Positions 31,793 through 40,344 of a stretch of DNA of 64,000 bases are shown piece after piece. The notes under the pieces are model-generated. The model had not been told where the DNA came from, made no database searches, and saw only the letters and a list, made by a program, of their open reading frames with translations. The stretch lies in contig JBJXFF010000025.1 in NCBI GenBank assembly GCA_046153945.1, forward strand, positions 40,475 through 104,474. Reading direction: 5' to 3'. Numbering within the stretch: the stretch's first letter is position 1; each line of letters opens with the position of its first letter. The position numbers and the translations under genes were made by a program. Origin of the DNA: SXOA01 sp046153945 (GTDB lineage: Bacteria; Planctomycetota; Planctomycetia; Pirellulales; Pirellulaceae).

Positions 31793-33277
31793 TTACACCA
31801 TCAAATCGCTCACCACTTTTCCCCCTTGATCCGTCAGCCGCACGCTCAATCCTTTGTAGTTGACAGTGAGCTGTTTGTGGTCAAAGCCAAACAGCCGTAG
31901 GATGGTCGCGTGAAAGTCGTTGACATGGACGGGGTTTTCCGCCGGAGCCCAGCCGAGTTCGTCGGTTTTGCCGTAGGTAAGGCCGGGTTTGATGCCGCCC
32001 CCCGCCATCCAGACGCTGAAAGCGAAGGGATGGTGGTCGCGGCCGACTTTCTCCGACATTTGCCCGTTCCGGTTCTCCGCCAGCGGCGTGCGGCCGAATT
32101 CGCCGGCGAAAACGAGAAGCGTGCTGTCGAGAAGTCCCCGCTGCTTCAAGTCCTGGATGAGGGCGGCAAGGGGCTGGTCGGCCATGCCGGTGCAATAGTC
32201 GAGCTCTCCGTTGATGTCGCTGTGGGCGTCCCACGAGGCATGCACCATCGTGACGAATCGCACGCCCCGCTCGACCAGGCGACGAGCCAGCAGGCAGTTC
32301 GTCGCGAACCGCTTGTAAACGTCCGCTCCGGCTCCGCGGCCACCCTTGCCTTTGGGCTCAGGGCGGTTGACGCCGTACATGTCGAGCGTTGCTTGCGATT
32401 CCTGGGACAGGTCCACGAGTTCAGGCGCGGCGGACTGCATACGGAAGGCGAGTTCGTAGGATGCAATGCGGCTGGCGATTTCGGGGTCTTGCAGACTTTC
32501 CAAATGGCGGCGATTGAGCGAGGCGATGGCTTCCAGTCCGCTCTTCTGCATTTCCGGCGTTACCCCCGGGGGACTTGCCAGGTTCAAAATTGGCTCCCCC
32601 TGGCCGCGAAAGAGGACCCCCTGATACGTGGAGGGCAAAAAGCCGCTGCTCCAATTGGAAACTCCGCCGCTGCCGCCGCGTCCGGCAGTGAGGACGACAT
32701 AGCCGGGCAGATTCTCCGACTCGCTGCCGAGTCCATAGGTCAGCCACGAGCCAAGGCTCGGCCGGCCGAACCGGGGCACTCCGCTCATCATCATCAGTTG
32801 TGCTGGATGGTGATTGAATGCATCGGTGTGCATGGAGCGAATCAAACAGATATCGTCGGCCTGCTTCCCCAAGTTCGGCAGCCAGTGGGAAAGCTCCATC
32901 CCGCACTGGCCATGCTTCGTGAATTTCGCACTGCTTCCCCACAGAACTGCCGTCTCCTTTTTGATGAAGGCGAACCGGACGTTCTTCGTCATCTCGTCCG
33001 GCAGCTTCTGCTCATGCAACTCCTTGAGTTTCGGCTTGGGGTCGAACAGATCGATGTGGCTCGGTGCCCCTTCGGGAAGGAAGAAGATGCAATTCTTGGC
33101 CTTGGGTGCAAACGGCGGCGCTTTGGTGGCGAGCGGATTGGTCGAATTTGCTTGCCGCTCGGCATCGTCGGCCAGCAGGCCATCCCCTCGGAGCAGCGAA
33201 GCGAGCGCGAGCATCCCCAGGCCGGAGGCGCTGGAAGTGAAGAATTGGCGGCGGACAAGGTCGATGGGAGTATTCAT
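31793..33277 (-). CDS. DUF1501 family protein (alkaline-phosphatase fold)
   Basis: 494 aa with a twin-arginine start (MNTPIDLVRRQFFTSSASGL). Family features: CIFFLPEGAPSHIDLFDPK, SWLTYGLGSESENLPGYVVL, VLFRGQGEPILNLASPPGVT, and DSTLLVFAGEFGRTPL...GRDHHPFAF near the end, where the metal ligands of the phosphatase/sulfatase superfamily would lie. It follows the PSD1-type gene (33290-36505) by 12 bases. The DUF1501/PSD1 pair is one of the most repeated gene couples of planctomycetes and is thought to act in degrading large polymers, though no activity has been established. Confidence 0.92.
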   Translation of the reverse strand: MNTPIDLVRRQFFTSSASGLGMLALASLLRGDGLLADDAERQANSTNPLATKAPPFAPKAKNCIFFLPEGAPSHIDLFDPKPKLKELHEQKLPDEMTKNVRFAFIKKETAVLWGSSAKFTKHGQCGMELSHWLPNLGKQADDICLIRSMHTDAFNHHPAQLMMMSGVPRFGRPSLGSWLTYGLGSESENLPGYVVLTAGRGGSGGVSNWSSGFLPSTYQGVLFRGQGEPILNLASPPGVTPEMQKSGLEAIASLNRRHLESLQDPEIASRIASYELAFRMQSAAPELVDLSQESQATLDMYGVNRPEPKGKGGRGAGADVYKRFATNCLLARRLVERGVRFVTMVHASWDAHSDINGELDYCTGMADQPLAALIQDLKQRGLLDSTLLVFAGEFGRTPLAENRNGQMSEKVGRDHHPFAFSVWMAGGGIKPGLTYGKTDELGWAPAENPVHVNDFHATILRLFGFDHKQLTVNYKGLSVRLTDQGGKVVSDLMV

Positions 33278-33289
33278 GGAACCGGCTAA

Positions 33290-36200
33290 TCACTCTCGCG
33301 TAATGAACTCATCCAAATTCACAATCGCCCGACCGACGCTGATCCAGGCTGCTAACTCGGCGGCAGAGGTTTCCGCGGGCGGCGTTTGGCCGCCCATTAA
33401 AGCCGCTGTAACCTTAGTGTCCTTCCCACAAAGCACAAGCTGCTGCTGATAGAGGGTGACGAGGGCGGCTTCCTCTTGGCTATCGGGGGAACGGGCGAGG
33501 CATAATTCAAACGCCCGCCGCACCCGCTGCCGGGTTAGTTCGTCGCTCGCCGTCCCTGGAACTTCCCGCACCACGCGGCTGCCGATGACCTGAGCCGCTT
33601 CGACGAAAACGGGATCGTTCCAGAGCGTAAGGGCTTGCAGCGGCGTGTTGCTGGTCATTCGGCGAACCGCGCACTCGTTGGAATCGGGAGTATCGAACGT
33701 CATCAGCATCGGATAAGGGGACGTCCGCTGAAAAAACGTGTAGAGGCCCCGGCGATAGCGATCCCCACCTTTGCTCTCCGGCCAGTTTGCACTGCCGGCA
33801 TAGGTAATCGTGGCATACTCCGTCGGCTGCGGCGGACGGACGCTCGGCCCGCCAATGCGACTGGCAAACAGGCCGCTGGCGGAAAGCGCCAGGTCCCGAA
33901 TCACCTCCGATTCCACCCGCCGCCGCGGCTGCCGGGCCAGCAGGATGTTCTCCGGGTCCCGTTCCGCTAGATCCCGCCGCATCCGCGCCGACTGCCGATA
34001 GGTGCTGGTGAGCATAGTCCGCCGATGCACGGCCTTCAGGCTCCAGCCGCGAGCCACGAAGTCGCTCGCCTGCCAATCAAGCAGTTCCGGATGTGACGGC
34101 TTCTCTCCCTGTTTGCCAAAGTCATCGCTCGTCGCCACCAGTCCGCGACCAAAATGCTGCTGCCAAAGCCGGTTGACGGTGACGCGAGCGGGCAGCGGGT
34201 TGGTGGGACTTACCAGCCAGCGGGCTAACTCAAGGCGTGTCGGCGAGCGGGGGGCGTCAGCCCCCTGATTCTTCTCTTTCACGCCGGCCGAAATATCAGG
34301 GGGCTCACGCCCCCCGCTCGCCAAGACAGGCAACGCCGCGATCGTCTTCGCCTCGACCGGATCACCCTTCGCCAGAAAGTCGCCTCGCAGATGAATGTTC
34401 GTCACTCGAGGTTTGCCCAACTCGACTACAGACTGCGCCTTCAAGTCATCGGGGAATTTCGGGGCCTTGGCCTCATGGTCCACAACCACTTTGGCCAGTT
34501 TCAAATATTCCGTCTCCACCGTCTTAAAGTAATCGCCGATTTGCTTCTTCTGGGCATCGTTTCTTTGGCCCGAATCAACGGCAAGCGCGCCGGCCACTTC
34601 CGGCGGCAAGCCTTCCAACGGCACAGGGGCCGGAGCCGTTGTGACGGAGAGCCGGAAGTGCCCTAAGTTGTGGGGTTCCGTTTGGTTGTAAGCTTGGTCA
34701 AGGGTGATGGTGAGCTTTGTCCCCCCCTCATGGCCGATGGGCTCTTTCGCTTCAAACACCGCGACATGCCGCTGGCCAACATGCGGCACCACGGCCCAAA
34801 AATCAGCCGGGTTATCGTTGATCGCCTGTTGCACATCGCACTGGCCCTGCGAGAAATCGGCTATGGCCTTCGCAAACGTAACTTTGGTCCCTGCCACAGC
34901 TCCATCGGCAGCCGGCTTGGCCTCGACGCCGAATGTGGAGAGGACAAAGTTGCCATTGTTTGCTCGTCCCGGTCCCTTCGCCGGCAATTTGTCGCTGGGA
35001 AGGACTTCCAATCGAACCGCAGTGATTCGTTCGTTACCTTTCAGCACCGCTTCTAGAGTATAAACATCCGACAACTCATTCTTCCCGGATACCAGCACTG
35101 ACTTGTCCGATTGCACATCGAGATTCGCCCCAAGTTTCGATGTCGCGGCCGAAATCTCGAGAGTCTGCCAAACGACCGGATTCTTCGCGGCATTTGCTTC
35201 CCATTCGGCTTGCTTCTTGATGAAGTCCCCCTGCTCGCATGCCTTTAGCGCGGCTCGCAGTTCCTCCAGCTTCTTCGCGTGCTTCTCTCTTTCGACCGCC
35301 AGGACCGCCGCCGCCTCGGGGGTGGGAGCCTCGATATTCTCTTCGTTGATGCTGTTGAAGAAGGCATACATCTGATAGTACTCTCGCTGCGTAATCGGGT
35401 CGTACTTGTGCGTATGGCACTGGGCACAGCCGAGCGTCAGCCCCAACCAGACCGTGCTGACGGTGTTCGTCCGGTCCACGGTCTTCTTCACCCGGTCCTC
35501 TTCCTGGTCCGCCCCTCCTTCGGTGTTGTGCAGCGTGTTCCGGTGAAAGCCACTGGCAATCTTCTGTTCCTGCGTGGCACCCGGCAGCAAATCGCCGGCG
35601 ATTTGCTCCACGGTGAACTGATCAAACGGCTGGTCGGCATTGAGGGCGGCAATGACCCAGTCGCGATACCGCCAGGCAAAGGGCCGCTTGCCATCCTTCT
35701 CATAGCCGTCGCTATCGGCGTACCTCGCTTGATCCAGCCAGTGTCGTCCCGAACGCTCCCCGTAATGGGGAGAAGCCAAGAGCCGGTCGATCAACCGCTC
35801 ATAGGAATCAGGCCGGGAATCCGCCACGAACTCACGACCTTCCTCCGGCGAGGGCAATAGTCCAATCAAATCCAAATATGCCCGCCGCTGCAGCGTCACT
35901 TTGTCAGCCGGCGGCGAAGGGGAGACACCTTCCTTCTCCAGCCGGGCCAGGACGAAGCTATCTATCGGCGAATTTGGCCACGCTGCATCTTTCACTGCAG
36001 GTGTCGGAGCAGAAGCGACCTTTTGAAACGACCAATGTCGAGCGGCCGATTCCACGCCACCTTCTGGCCAGTTCGCTCCTTGCTCGATCCAGGCTCGAAT
36101 CAGGCCAATCTCCGCGGCTGACAGTTGCTTTCCTTTTCCTTCCGGCGGCATGGGGCCGGTCTCTTTGTCGAGCCCCGCCACCAGCAGCACCAGGCGGCTG

Positions 36201-36505
36201 TCGGCACTCTTGCCGGGCTTGATGACCGCTCCGTTGTCCCCACCTTCCAGCGCCCGCTTCTTGACATCGAGCCTCAGACCGGATTCCTGGTGCTCGGCCC
36301 CGTGGCAAGAGAAGCAGTTCTTCCGCAGGATCGCTTCGATCTCTCCGAAATCAACATTCCTTTCCGCAGCTGGCGGCAGTGCGGCAGCATCGCTAGCAGC
36401 CGCCCCCTTTGGACTTGACTGACCCAGGGCAATTCGCGATTCTCCCCCGGCCACCAGCCAAGCCGCGCAGCAACTCAAAATTAGCAAACGGGAAACAGGC
36501 AGCAT
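33290..36505 (-). CDS. cytochrome-linked PSD1-type exported protein (DUF1549/DUF1553)
   Basis: 1071 aa. Signal peptide (MLPVSRLLILSCCAAWLVAG), then a planctomycete cytochrome C domain with a single haem site NCFSCHG (about residues 63-69) and distal Met in GPMPPEGKG. Next is DUF1549 (FVLARLEKEGVSPSPPADKV, HWLDQARYADSDGYEKD, FTVEQIAGDLLP), a variable middle domain (about 400-700), and C-terminal DUF1553 (LARWLVSPTNPLPARVTVNR, HPELLDWQASDFV, LQALTLWNDPVFVEAAQVIG). The frame continues open to 37636 but opposite a real beta-barrel gene, so ATG 36505 is used. The operon partner is the DUF1501 gene; likely role is periplasmic oxidative polymer breakdown (inference). Confidence 0.92.
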   Translation of the reverse strand: MLPVSRLLILSCCAAWLVAGGESRIALGQSSPKGAAASDAAALPPAAERNVDFGEIEAILRKNCFSCHGAEHQESGLRLDVKKRALEGGDNGAVIKPGKSADSRLVLLVAGLDKETGPMPPEGKGKQLSAAEIGLIRAWIEQGANWPEGGVESAARHWSFQKVASAPTPAVKDAAWPNSPIDSFVLARLEKEGVSPSPPADKVTLQRRAYLDLIGLLPSPEEGREFVADSRPDSYERLIDRLLASPHYGERSGRHWLDQARYADSDGYEKDGKRPFAWRYRDWVIAALNADQPFDQFTVEQIAGDLLPGATQEQKIASGFHRNTLHNTEGGADQEEDRVKKTVDRTNTVSTVWLGLTLGCAQCHTHKYDPITQREYYQMYAFFNSINEENIEAPTPEAAAVLAVEREKHAKKLEELRAALKACEQGDFIKKQAEWEANAAKNPVVWQTLEISAATSKLGANLDVQSDKSVLVSGKNELSDVYTLEAVLKGNERITAVRLEVLPSDKLPAKGPGRANNGNFVLSTFGVEAKPAADGAVAGTKVTFAKAIADFSQGQCDVQQAINDNPADFWAVVPHVGQRHVAVFEAKEPIGHEGGTKLTITLDQAYNQTEPHNLGHFRLSVTTAPAPVPLEGLPPEVAGALAVDSGQRNDAQKKQIGDYFKTVETEYLKLAKVVVDHEAKAPKFPDDLKAQSVVELGKPRVTNIHLRGDFLAKGDPVEAKTIAALPVLASGGREPPDISAGVKEKNQGADAPRSPTRLELARWLVSPTNPLPARVTVNRLWQQHFGRGLVATSDDFGKQGEKPSHPELLDWQASDFVARGWSLKAVHRRTMLTSTYRQSARMRRDLAERDPENILLARQPRRRVESEVIRDLALSASGLFASRIGGPSVRPPQPTEYATITYAGSANWPESKGGDRYRRGLYTFFQRTSPYPMLMTFDTPDSNECAVRRMTSNTPLQALTLWNDPVFVEAAQVIGSRVVREVPGTASDELTRQRVRRAFELCLARSPDSQEEAALVTLYQQQLVLCGKDTKVTAALMGGQTPPAETSAAELAAWISVGRAIVNLDEFITRE

Positions 36506-36613
36506 CGCCAGGGGTCCTATGCGGAAGTGAGCGGCAAGGGGGGCTGAGAGCCGCAGTCGGCAGGCTCCCTCTATTAAACCAGAGCGCTCGACAAATTCCA
36601 AGCTTTTCCGATT

Positions 36614-37615
36614 ATGTCCATGAGATACAAACTCGGATTCTTGACCGTCTTCGCCGTGGTTCTCCTGTGTGGCGCACTTGGGGCGCAGGAAGACAACACG
36701 GTCTCCACCGCTCAGATTTTCTCCTCGATGATCAGCGGCGACGCTGGCGAGGGGAACGCCGCCGACTTTCAGAATTCCGCTCCGCGGGCCGACTGGGGTA
36801 ACCCGACCTTCGGCGGGCAGACGATTTCCGTCTCCTCCGGCGCGGTCATCCTGCTTCGCCAGAACGACAACGATAACATGCTCCCCCTCGATGGCATGGC
36901 GGGAGTGGAAGTCGATGCCATTCTGCATCTGCAAACCATCAACTTGGAATTCAGCTGGCTGGGAGTCTTCTCGGTGGACGGCACGCAGTACCTGCCGGCC
37001 ATCGCGGGAGATTACCTCCCCACTCTCCCTCCGGTTGCCTGGTACGCCAACGGCCTGCTTTCCACGCAGTACAGCTCCGACCTCAATAGCTTTGAATTCA
37101 ACGCCCGCCTCCCCACGTCGAAAAACTTCACCACCATCCTTGGCCTGCGTTACATCAACCTTCATGAAGCAGTCCAACTGCAAGTATCTTCCCCCGTCCA
37201 GGATTTCGGGTGGAAGACGATCACCAGTAACAACCTGTTCGGAGCCCAAGCCGGCGGCGATCTCGTGATTTCTCGCCTCGGCAGTTTTCAAATGAACGCC
37301 ATCGGCAAAGCGGGTATCTACGTCAACAGCATCAAACAGGAAGGAATGATTGTTGGTTTTCCGATTCCTGGGGCGGTGCTGGTGGATGACGGCTCCTCCC
37401 AGGTTGCCTTTCTGGGAGAGTTGAAACTCACCGGCACCTATCGCTTCACCGATTATCTCGCGGTCAACGCCGGCTATCAGGCGATGTGGCTTTCCAACGT
37501 GGCTTTTGGGCAGAACCAGTTCTCCGCCATCAGTTTCGCCAACGGGGGCGGCATCGACGCCACCGGCAGCCCGCTCTTGCACGGGGCCACAATCCAAGCA
37601 GTTGTCAGTTGGTAG
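36614..37615 (+). CDS. BBP7-like outer-membrane beta-barrel protein
   Basis: Signal peptide MSMRYKLGFLTVFAVVLLCG with AQA-like cleavage (GALGAQ). The body alternates short beta strands with Gly/Ser turns (ISVSSGAVILLRQNDNDNML, FSWLGVFSV, FEFNARLP, TTILGLRYINLHE, GSFQMNAIGKAGIY, LKLTGTYRFTDYLAVNAGYQ) and ends with the aromatic IQAVVSW typical of outer-membrane barrels. The nearest named family is BBP7 of planctomycetes. It is transcribed divergently from the PSD1-type gene, with a shared 108-bp promoter region. Possible porin or surface receptor. Confidence 0.8.
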   Translation: MSMRYKLGFLTVFAVVLLCGALGAQEDNTVSTAQIFSSMISGDAGEGNAADFQNSAPRADWGNPTFGGQTISVSSGAVILLRQNDNDNMLPLDGMAGVEVDAILHLQTINLEFSWLGVFSVDGTQYLPAIAGDYLPTLPPVAWYANGLLSTQYSSDLNSFEFNARLPTSKNFTTILGLRYINLHEAVQLQVSSPVQDFGWKTITSNNLFGAQAGGDLVISRLGSFQMNAIGKAGIYVNSIKQEGMIVGFPIPGAVLVDDGSSQVAFLGELKLTGTYRFTDYLAVNAGYQAMWLSNVAFGQNQFSAISFANGGGIDATGSPLLHGATIQAVVSW

Positions 37616-37672
37616 ACGGCCAAGTGTTGATTGCACAACGCACCTCTCGCTTACTCATACCTCACCGCGCCG

Positions 37673-39793
37673 CTACCTCAAAAACTCCGGCAAATAATCT
37701 CCCCCTGATGGTTTTGAGGACTCCTTCTTCTTCTTTGCCTCTGCCTCGCGCAGCTCCTGGTAACTGCCGGAGAACAGACGGTCTTCCTTTCCTTCGCCGG
37801 CGCGGATAATGATGGCCGATTCCGGCAGCAACTTTTTCTCCAGCACGTTGATGCCGTAGCAGCGGGTCTGACACAGGCCGCAGCCGACGCACTTTTCCGC
37901 GACGACGACGGGAGCAACGAAGCCGGTCCCTTCGACCGGCATCCCGGCGGCATCGACCTCAGTCCGGACCTGCATGAACTCGATGGCGTTGTAACCGGCG
38001 TGGACACACTCGTCGACACAAAGCTGGCAGGCTTCCTTGCCGGCATGAGGCAGGCAGGTTTGCAGGTTCACTTCCGCCAGGCCCATCCGGGCGACCTTCT
38101 TCTCGGCCAGAGGCAACGCCCGGATCGCTCCCGTCGGACAGACCTGGCCGCAGTTGTTGCAACTCGATTCGCAGCCGGCCCAGTCGGCGACGACCTGCGG
38201 AGTCCAGAGTCCCTCGAGCCCCTGCTGAAAGCCGAGCGGATGGAGGACGTTGTTCGGGCAAGCCTTAAAACATTCGCCGCAGCGTATGCAGAGTTCCAAA
38301 AACTGCTGTTCGGGAACGCTGCCGGGTGGACGGACGGGACGGGGCGAATTGGGATCATCGAGATTCGCTCCGCTGGCCTTCGTGCCAAGGGCCAGCGCCG
38401 CTCCGCCCACGATACCGGCCGCGGTTCCCGCCGCCAGCGAGATGAATCCGCGCCTCCCAATCGCCGTTTCGCGCGTCGGCGGATCGTTTTCGATCTTCAG
38501 CTCGATGCGGTTCCACCGCTCGACGAATTTGATGGCCTGCGTGGGACAGACGCCGCCGCAGCTTTGGCAGAGGGTGCAGTCGGTCGTGCGGGTGGTGAAG
38601 TCGGGCTTGATGGCGTCGAACGGGCAGATTTCCACGCACTTGTTGCAGTTGATGCAACTGCTTTCCACCTTCCGCTCGCTCACCCGCAGCAGGTTGCCGA
38701 GCGAAAAGACCACGCCGCTGGGGCAGACATATTTGCACCAGAACCGGGGCTTAAAAAAACCGAGGCCGAGCACGGCGAAGAATAGCACCAGCGAGAGGAA
38801 ATGCCCGGCGTTCAGCGGCGGCACTTGATGCCAGCCGCGCTCCAGGCCGGTTTGCAGCGGGTCAAAGAGGAACAGCAGGCCGCGTGTGATGACGGGGATG
38901 GCCGCCACAAAGCCGGTGACGAGGACGCCGAACATCGAGGCCACGAGCGTCCCCAGCAACAGGTAGTATTTGATGTGCACCCACCAGCCGTCGTCTGCCA
39001 CGCGGAAGCGGGTGACTCGCTTACCAATGGCCCAGTCGAAGAGGTCAATGAGCGTGCCGAGGGGGCAGAGATACCCGCAGAAGCCGCGGGGGACGATGAC
39101 GCCAACCGCCAGGATGCCGACTGCGAAAATCAGCGACCAGGCCCAGGTGCGGGAGGCGAGCGACGTGGAAATGGCCACGAGCGGGTCGATGATGAGGAAC
39201 GACTCGGCGTGGATTTTCTCCTTCGCTGCCAGCGAGTCCGCGTAGTGTCTCGGCCACTTCCCAGGCGGGTCTGACGAGAGGGTCCACGGTCCGCCGAGGC
39301 TGAAACGGAGGTCTTCCAGCTTTTCGGCCGGCACATCGTTTCCTGCCGCGAGGATGATCCGTCCTTCATTTGCTTCCTTGATCTTCCAACTGCCGTCATC
39401 TGCCGCATAGACAATCATTCCCGGTGTCAGTCCGGCGATTTCTCCCTGCGGTCTTTCCAGAACGAGCGACTGATCGTCGGCGATCTTCGTTGGTTGCCAG
39501 GCGGGCCAGGTCTGGCTCGGCCGGGCGGTGTAGGGGTAGCAGACGTAGTAAAAGAGAAACAGGAACAGGACGAAGCAAACGGCCTGAATCACTCTCCGCC
39601 ACGGAGCCGCCGCCCAACTCTGCCCTAGCCGCTTGAGCGTCCGCCGCACCAGCCCCGGCTTGCCGGTGACACGGTCCGCAAACAGAGCCGCCGGCAGAAC
39701 CCGCTTCGCTGCGCGCAGCAGCCACCCATCCCGCGGCGGCGGAGCGTTCTTTTTTGCTTTGCGCAAAAACGGCAGGAAAATGTCGAGACGCAT
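37673..39793 (-). CDS. membrane polyferredoxin (NapH/NapG-like fusion)
   Basis: 706 aa. N-terminal half: about six membrane helices with CGYLCPLGTL and KYVCPSGVV, the membrane cysteine motifs of NapH/NosR-type proteins, preceded by an extracytoplasmic loop. Middle: two 4Fe-4S clusters (CINCNKCVEICP, CTLCQSCGGVCP). Then a twin-arginine-like segment RRGFISLAAGTAAGIVGGAA, and a NapG-like C-terminal half with more clusters (CIRCGECFKACP, CNNCGQVCP, CQLCVDECV, CVGCGLCQTRC). It should move electrons across the membrane. Its ATG follows the hicB stop directly, and ApbE and an FMN-binding protein lie upstream on the same strand. Confidence 0.88.
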   Translation of the reverse strand: MRLDIFLPFLRKAKKNAPPPRDGWLLRAAKRVLPAALFADRVTGKPGLVRRTLKRLGQSWAAAPWRRVIQAVCFVLFLFLFYYVCYPYTARPSQTWPAWQPTKIADDQSLVLERPQGEIAGLTPGMIVYAADDGSWKIKEANEGRIILAAGNDVPAEKLEDLRFSLGGPWTLSSDPPGKWPRHYADSLAAKEKIHAESFLIIDPLVAISTSLASRTWAWSLIFAVGILAVGVIVPRGFCGYLCPLGTLIDLFDWAIGKRVTRFRVADDGWWVHIKYYLLLGTLVASMFGVLVTGFVAAIPVITRGLLFLFDPLQTGLERGWHQVPPLNAGHFLSLVLFFAVLGLGFFKPRFWCKYVCPSGVVFSLGNLLRVSERKVESSCINCNKCVEICPFDAIKPDFTTRTTDCTLCQSCGGVCPTQAIKFVERWNRIELKIENDPPTRETAIGRRGFISLAAGTAAGIVGGAALALGTKASGANLDDPNSPRPVRPPGSVPEQQFLELCIRCGECFKACPNNVLHPLGFQQGLEGLWTPQVVADWAGCESSCNNCGQVCPTGAIRALPLAEKKVARMGLAEVNLQTCLPHAGKEACQLCVDECVHAGYNAIEFMQVRTEVDAAGMPVEGTGFVAPVVVAEKCVGCGLCQTRCYGINVLEKKLLPESAIIIRAGEGKEDRLFSGSYQELREAEAKKKKESSKPSGGDYLPEFLR

Positions 39794-40015
39794 CTAACCT
39801 ACCGCAGTGTTTACTTCCACATACTCGACAATCGCGGTTTGGGTTGGGGCGGGTTCGCCCTGCAGGCGCATTCCTTCCAGATGGAACTCGATTGCCTCGC
39901 GGAGCAGGGAGACGGTCTCTTCGCAGGTTTCTCCCGCGGCAACGCAGCCGGGCAGGTCGGGAACATGCCCGCTGAAGCCCGTGGCGGTCGGTTCAATGAG
40001 AATGGGGAATCGCAT
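39794..40015 (-). CDS. hicB: HicB-type antitoxin
   Basis: 73 aa with the HicB fold pattern: FPILIEPTATGFSGHVPDLP, GCVAAGETCEETVSLLREAI and EFHLEGMRLQGEPAP. HicB proteins bind and block the HicA mRNA interferase. It lies two bases after hicA (40018-40219), and its stop codon touches the start of the polyferredoxin gene. No C-terminal DNA-binding domain is present, so autoregulation is unclear. Confidence 0.88.
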   Translation of the reverse strand: MRFPILIEPTATGFSGHVPDLPGCVAAGETCEETVSLLREAIEFHLEGMRLQGEPAPTQTAIVEYVEVNTAVG

Positions 40016-40017
40016 AG

Positions 40018-40219
40018 TTACTCCTTGAGCGGAAGACCGGCCTGGCGGCGAATGCTGCGCTCTGTTTTGGGATCCAGGTCGAGTCCAGGCTTACCCGCGA
40101 TGGTGACAGTTCCAGGTTTGATCGGATGATGGAAATTGGCGATGACTCCCTTTCGTGCGGATAAGAATCCAGCCGTCTTGCTCGACTAGTCGGATTGCCT
40201 CACGCACCTTCATCGGCAT
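40018..40219 (-). pseudogene. hicA: HicA-type toxin with a frameshift
   Basis: Starts MPMKVREAIRLVEQDGWILI, RTKGSHRQF, the HicA dsRBD-like fold with the catalytic His in GSHRQF. Just after RQF one extra base (about 40131-40137) shifts the frame. In the other frame the expected remainder reads HHPIKPGTVTIAGKPGLDLD followed by PKTERSIRRQAGLPLKE and stops two bases before hicB. As written, the protein would end early after a wrong tail. The toxin is therefore probably dead, while the antitoxin is intact; a sequencing error is the alternative. Confidence 0.8.
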
Positions 40220-40344
40220 GGAAGGAACTCCTTTGCGGACTCTAGATTATTCTACGCTGCTGGCGGTGTTATTGCCGATCTTTGATCACCGAAGCTGGAC
40301 CAATTCTGTTAACTTTTGGGCAGGCTGGAAGCCTTCCCCGCAAC

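Noticed and set aside
36506..37636. Long N-terminal extension of the PSD1-type frame (to 1448 aa)
   Set aside because: It lies antisense to a beta-barrel gene with a clear signal peptide and barrel end, and has no conserved sequence; ATG 36505 starts the real signal peptide.
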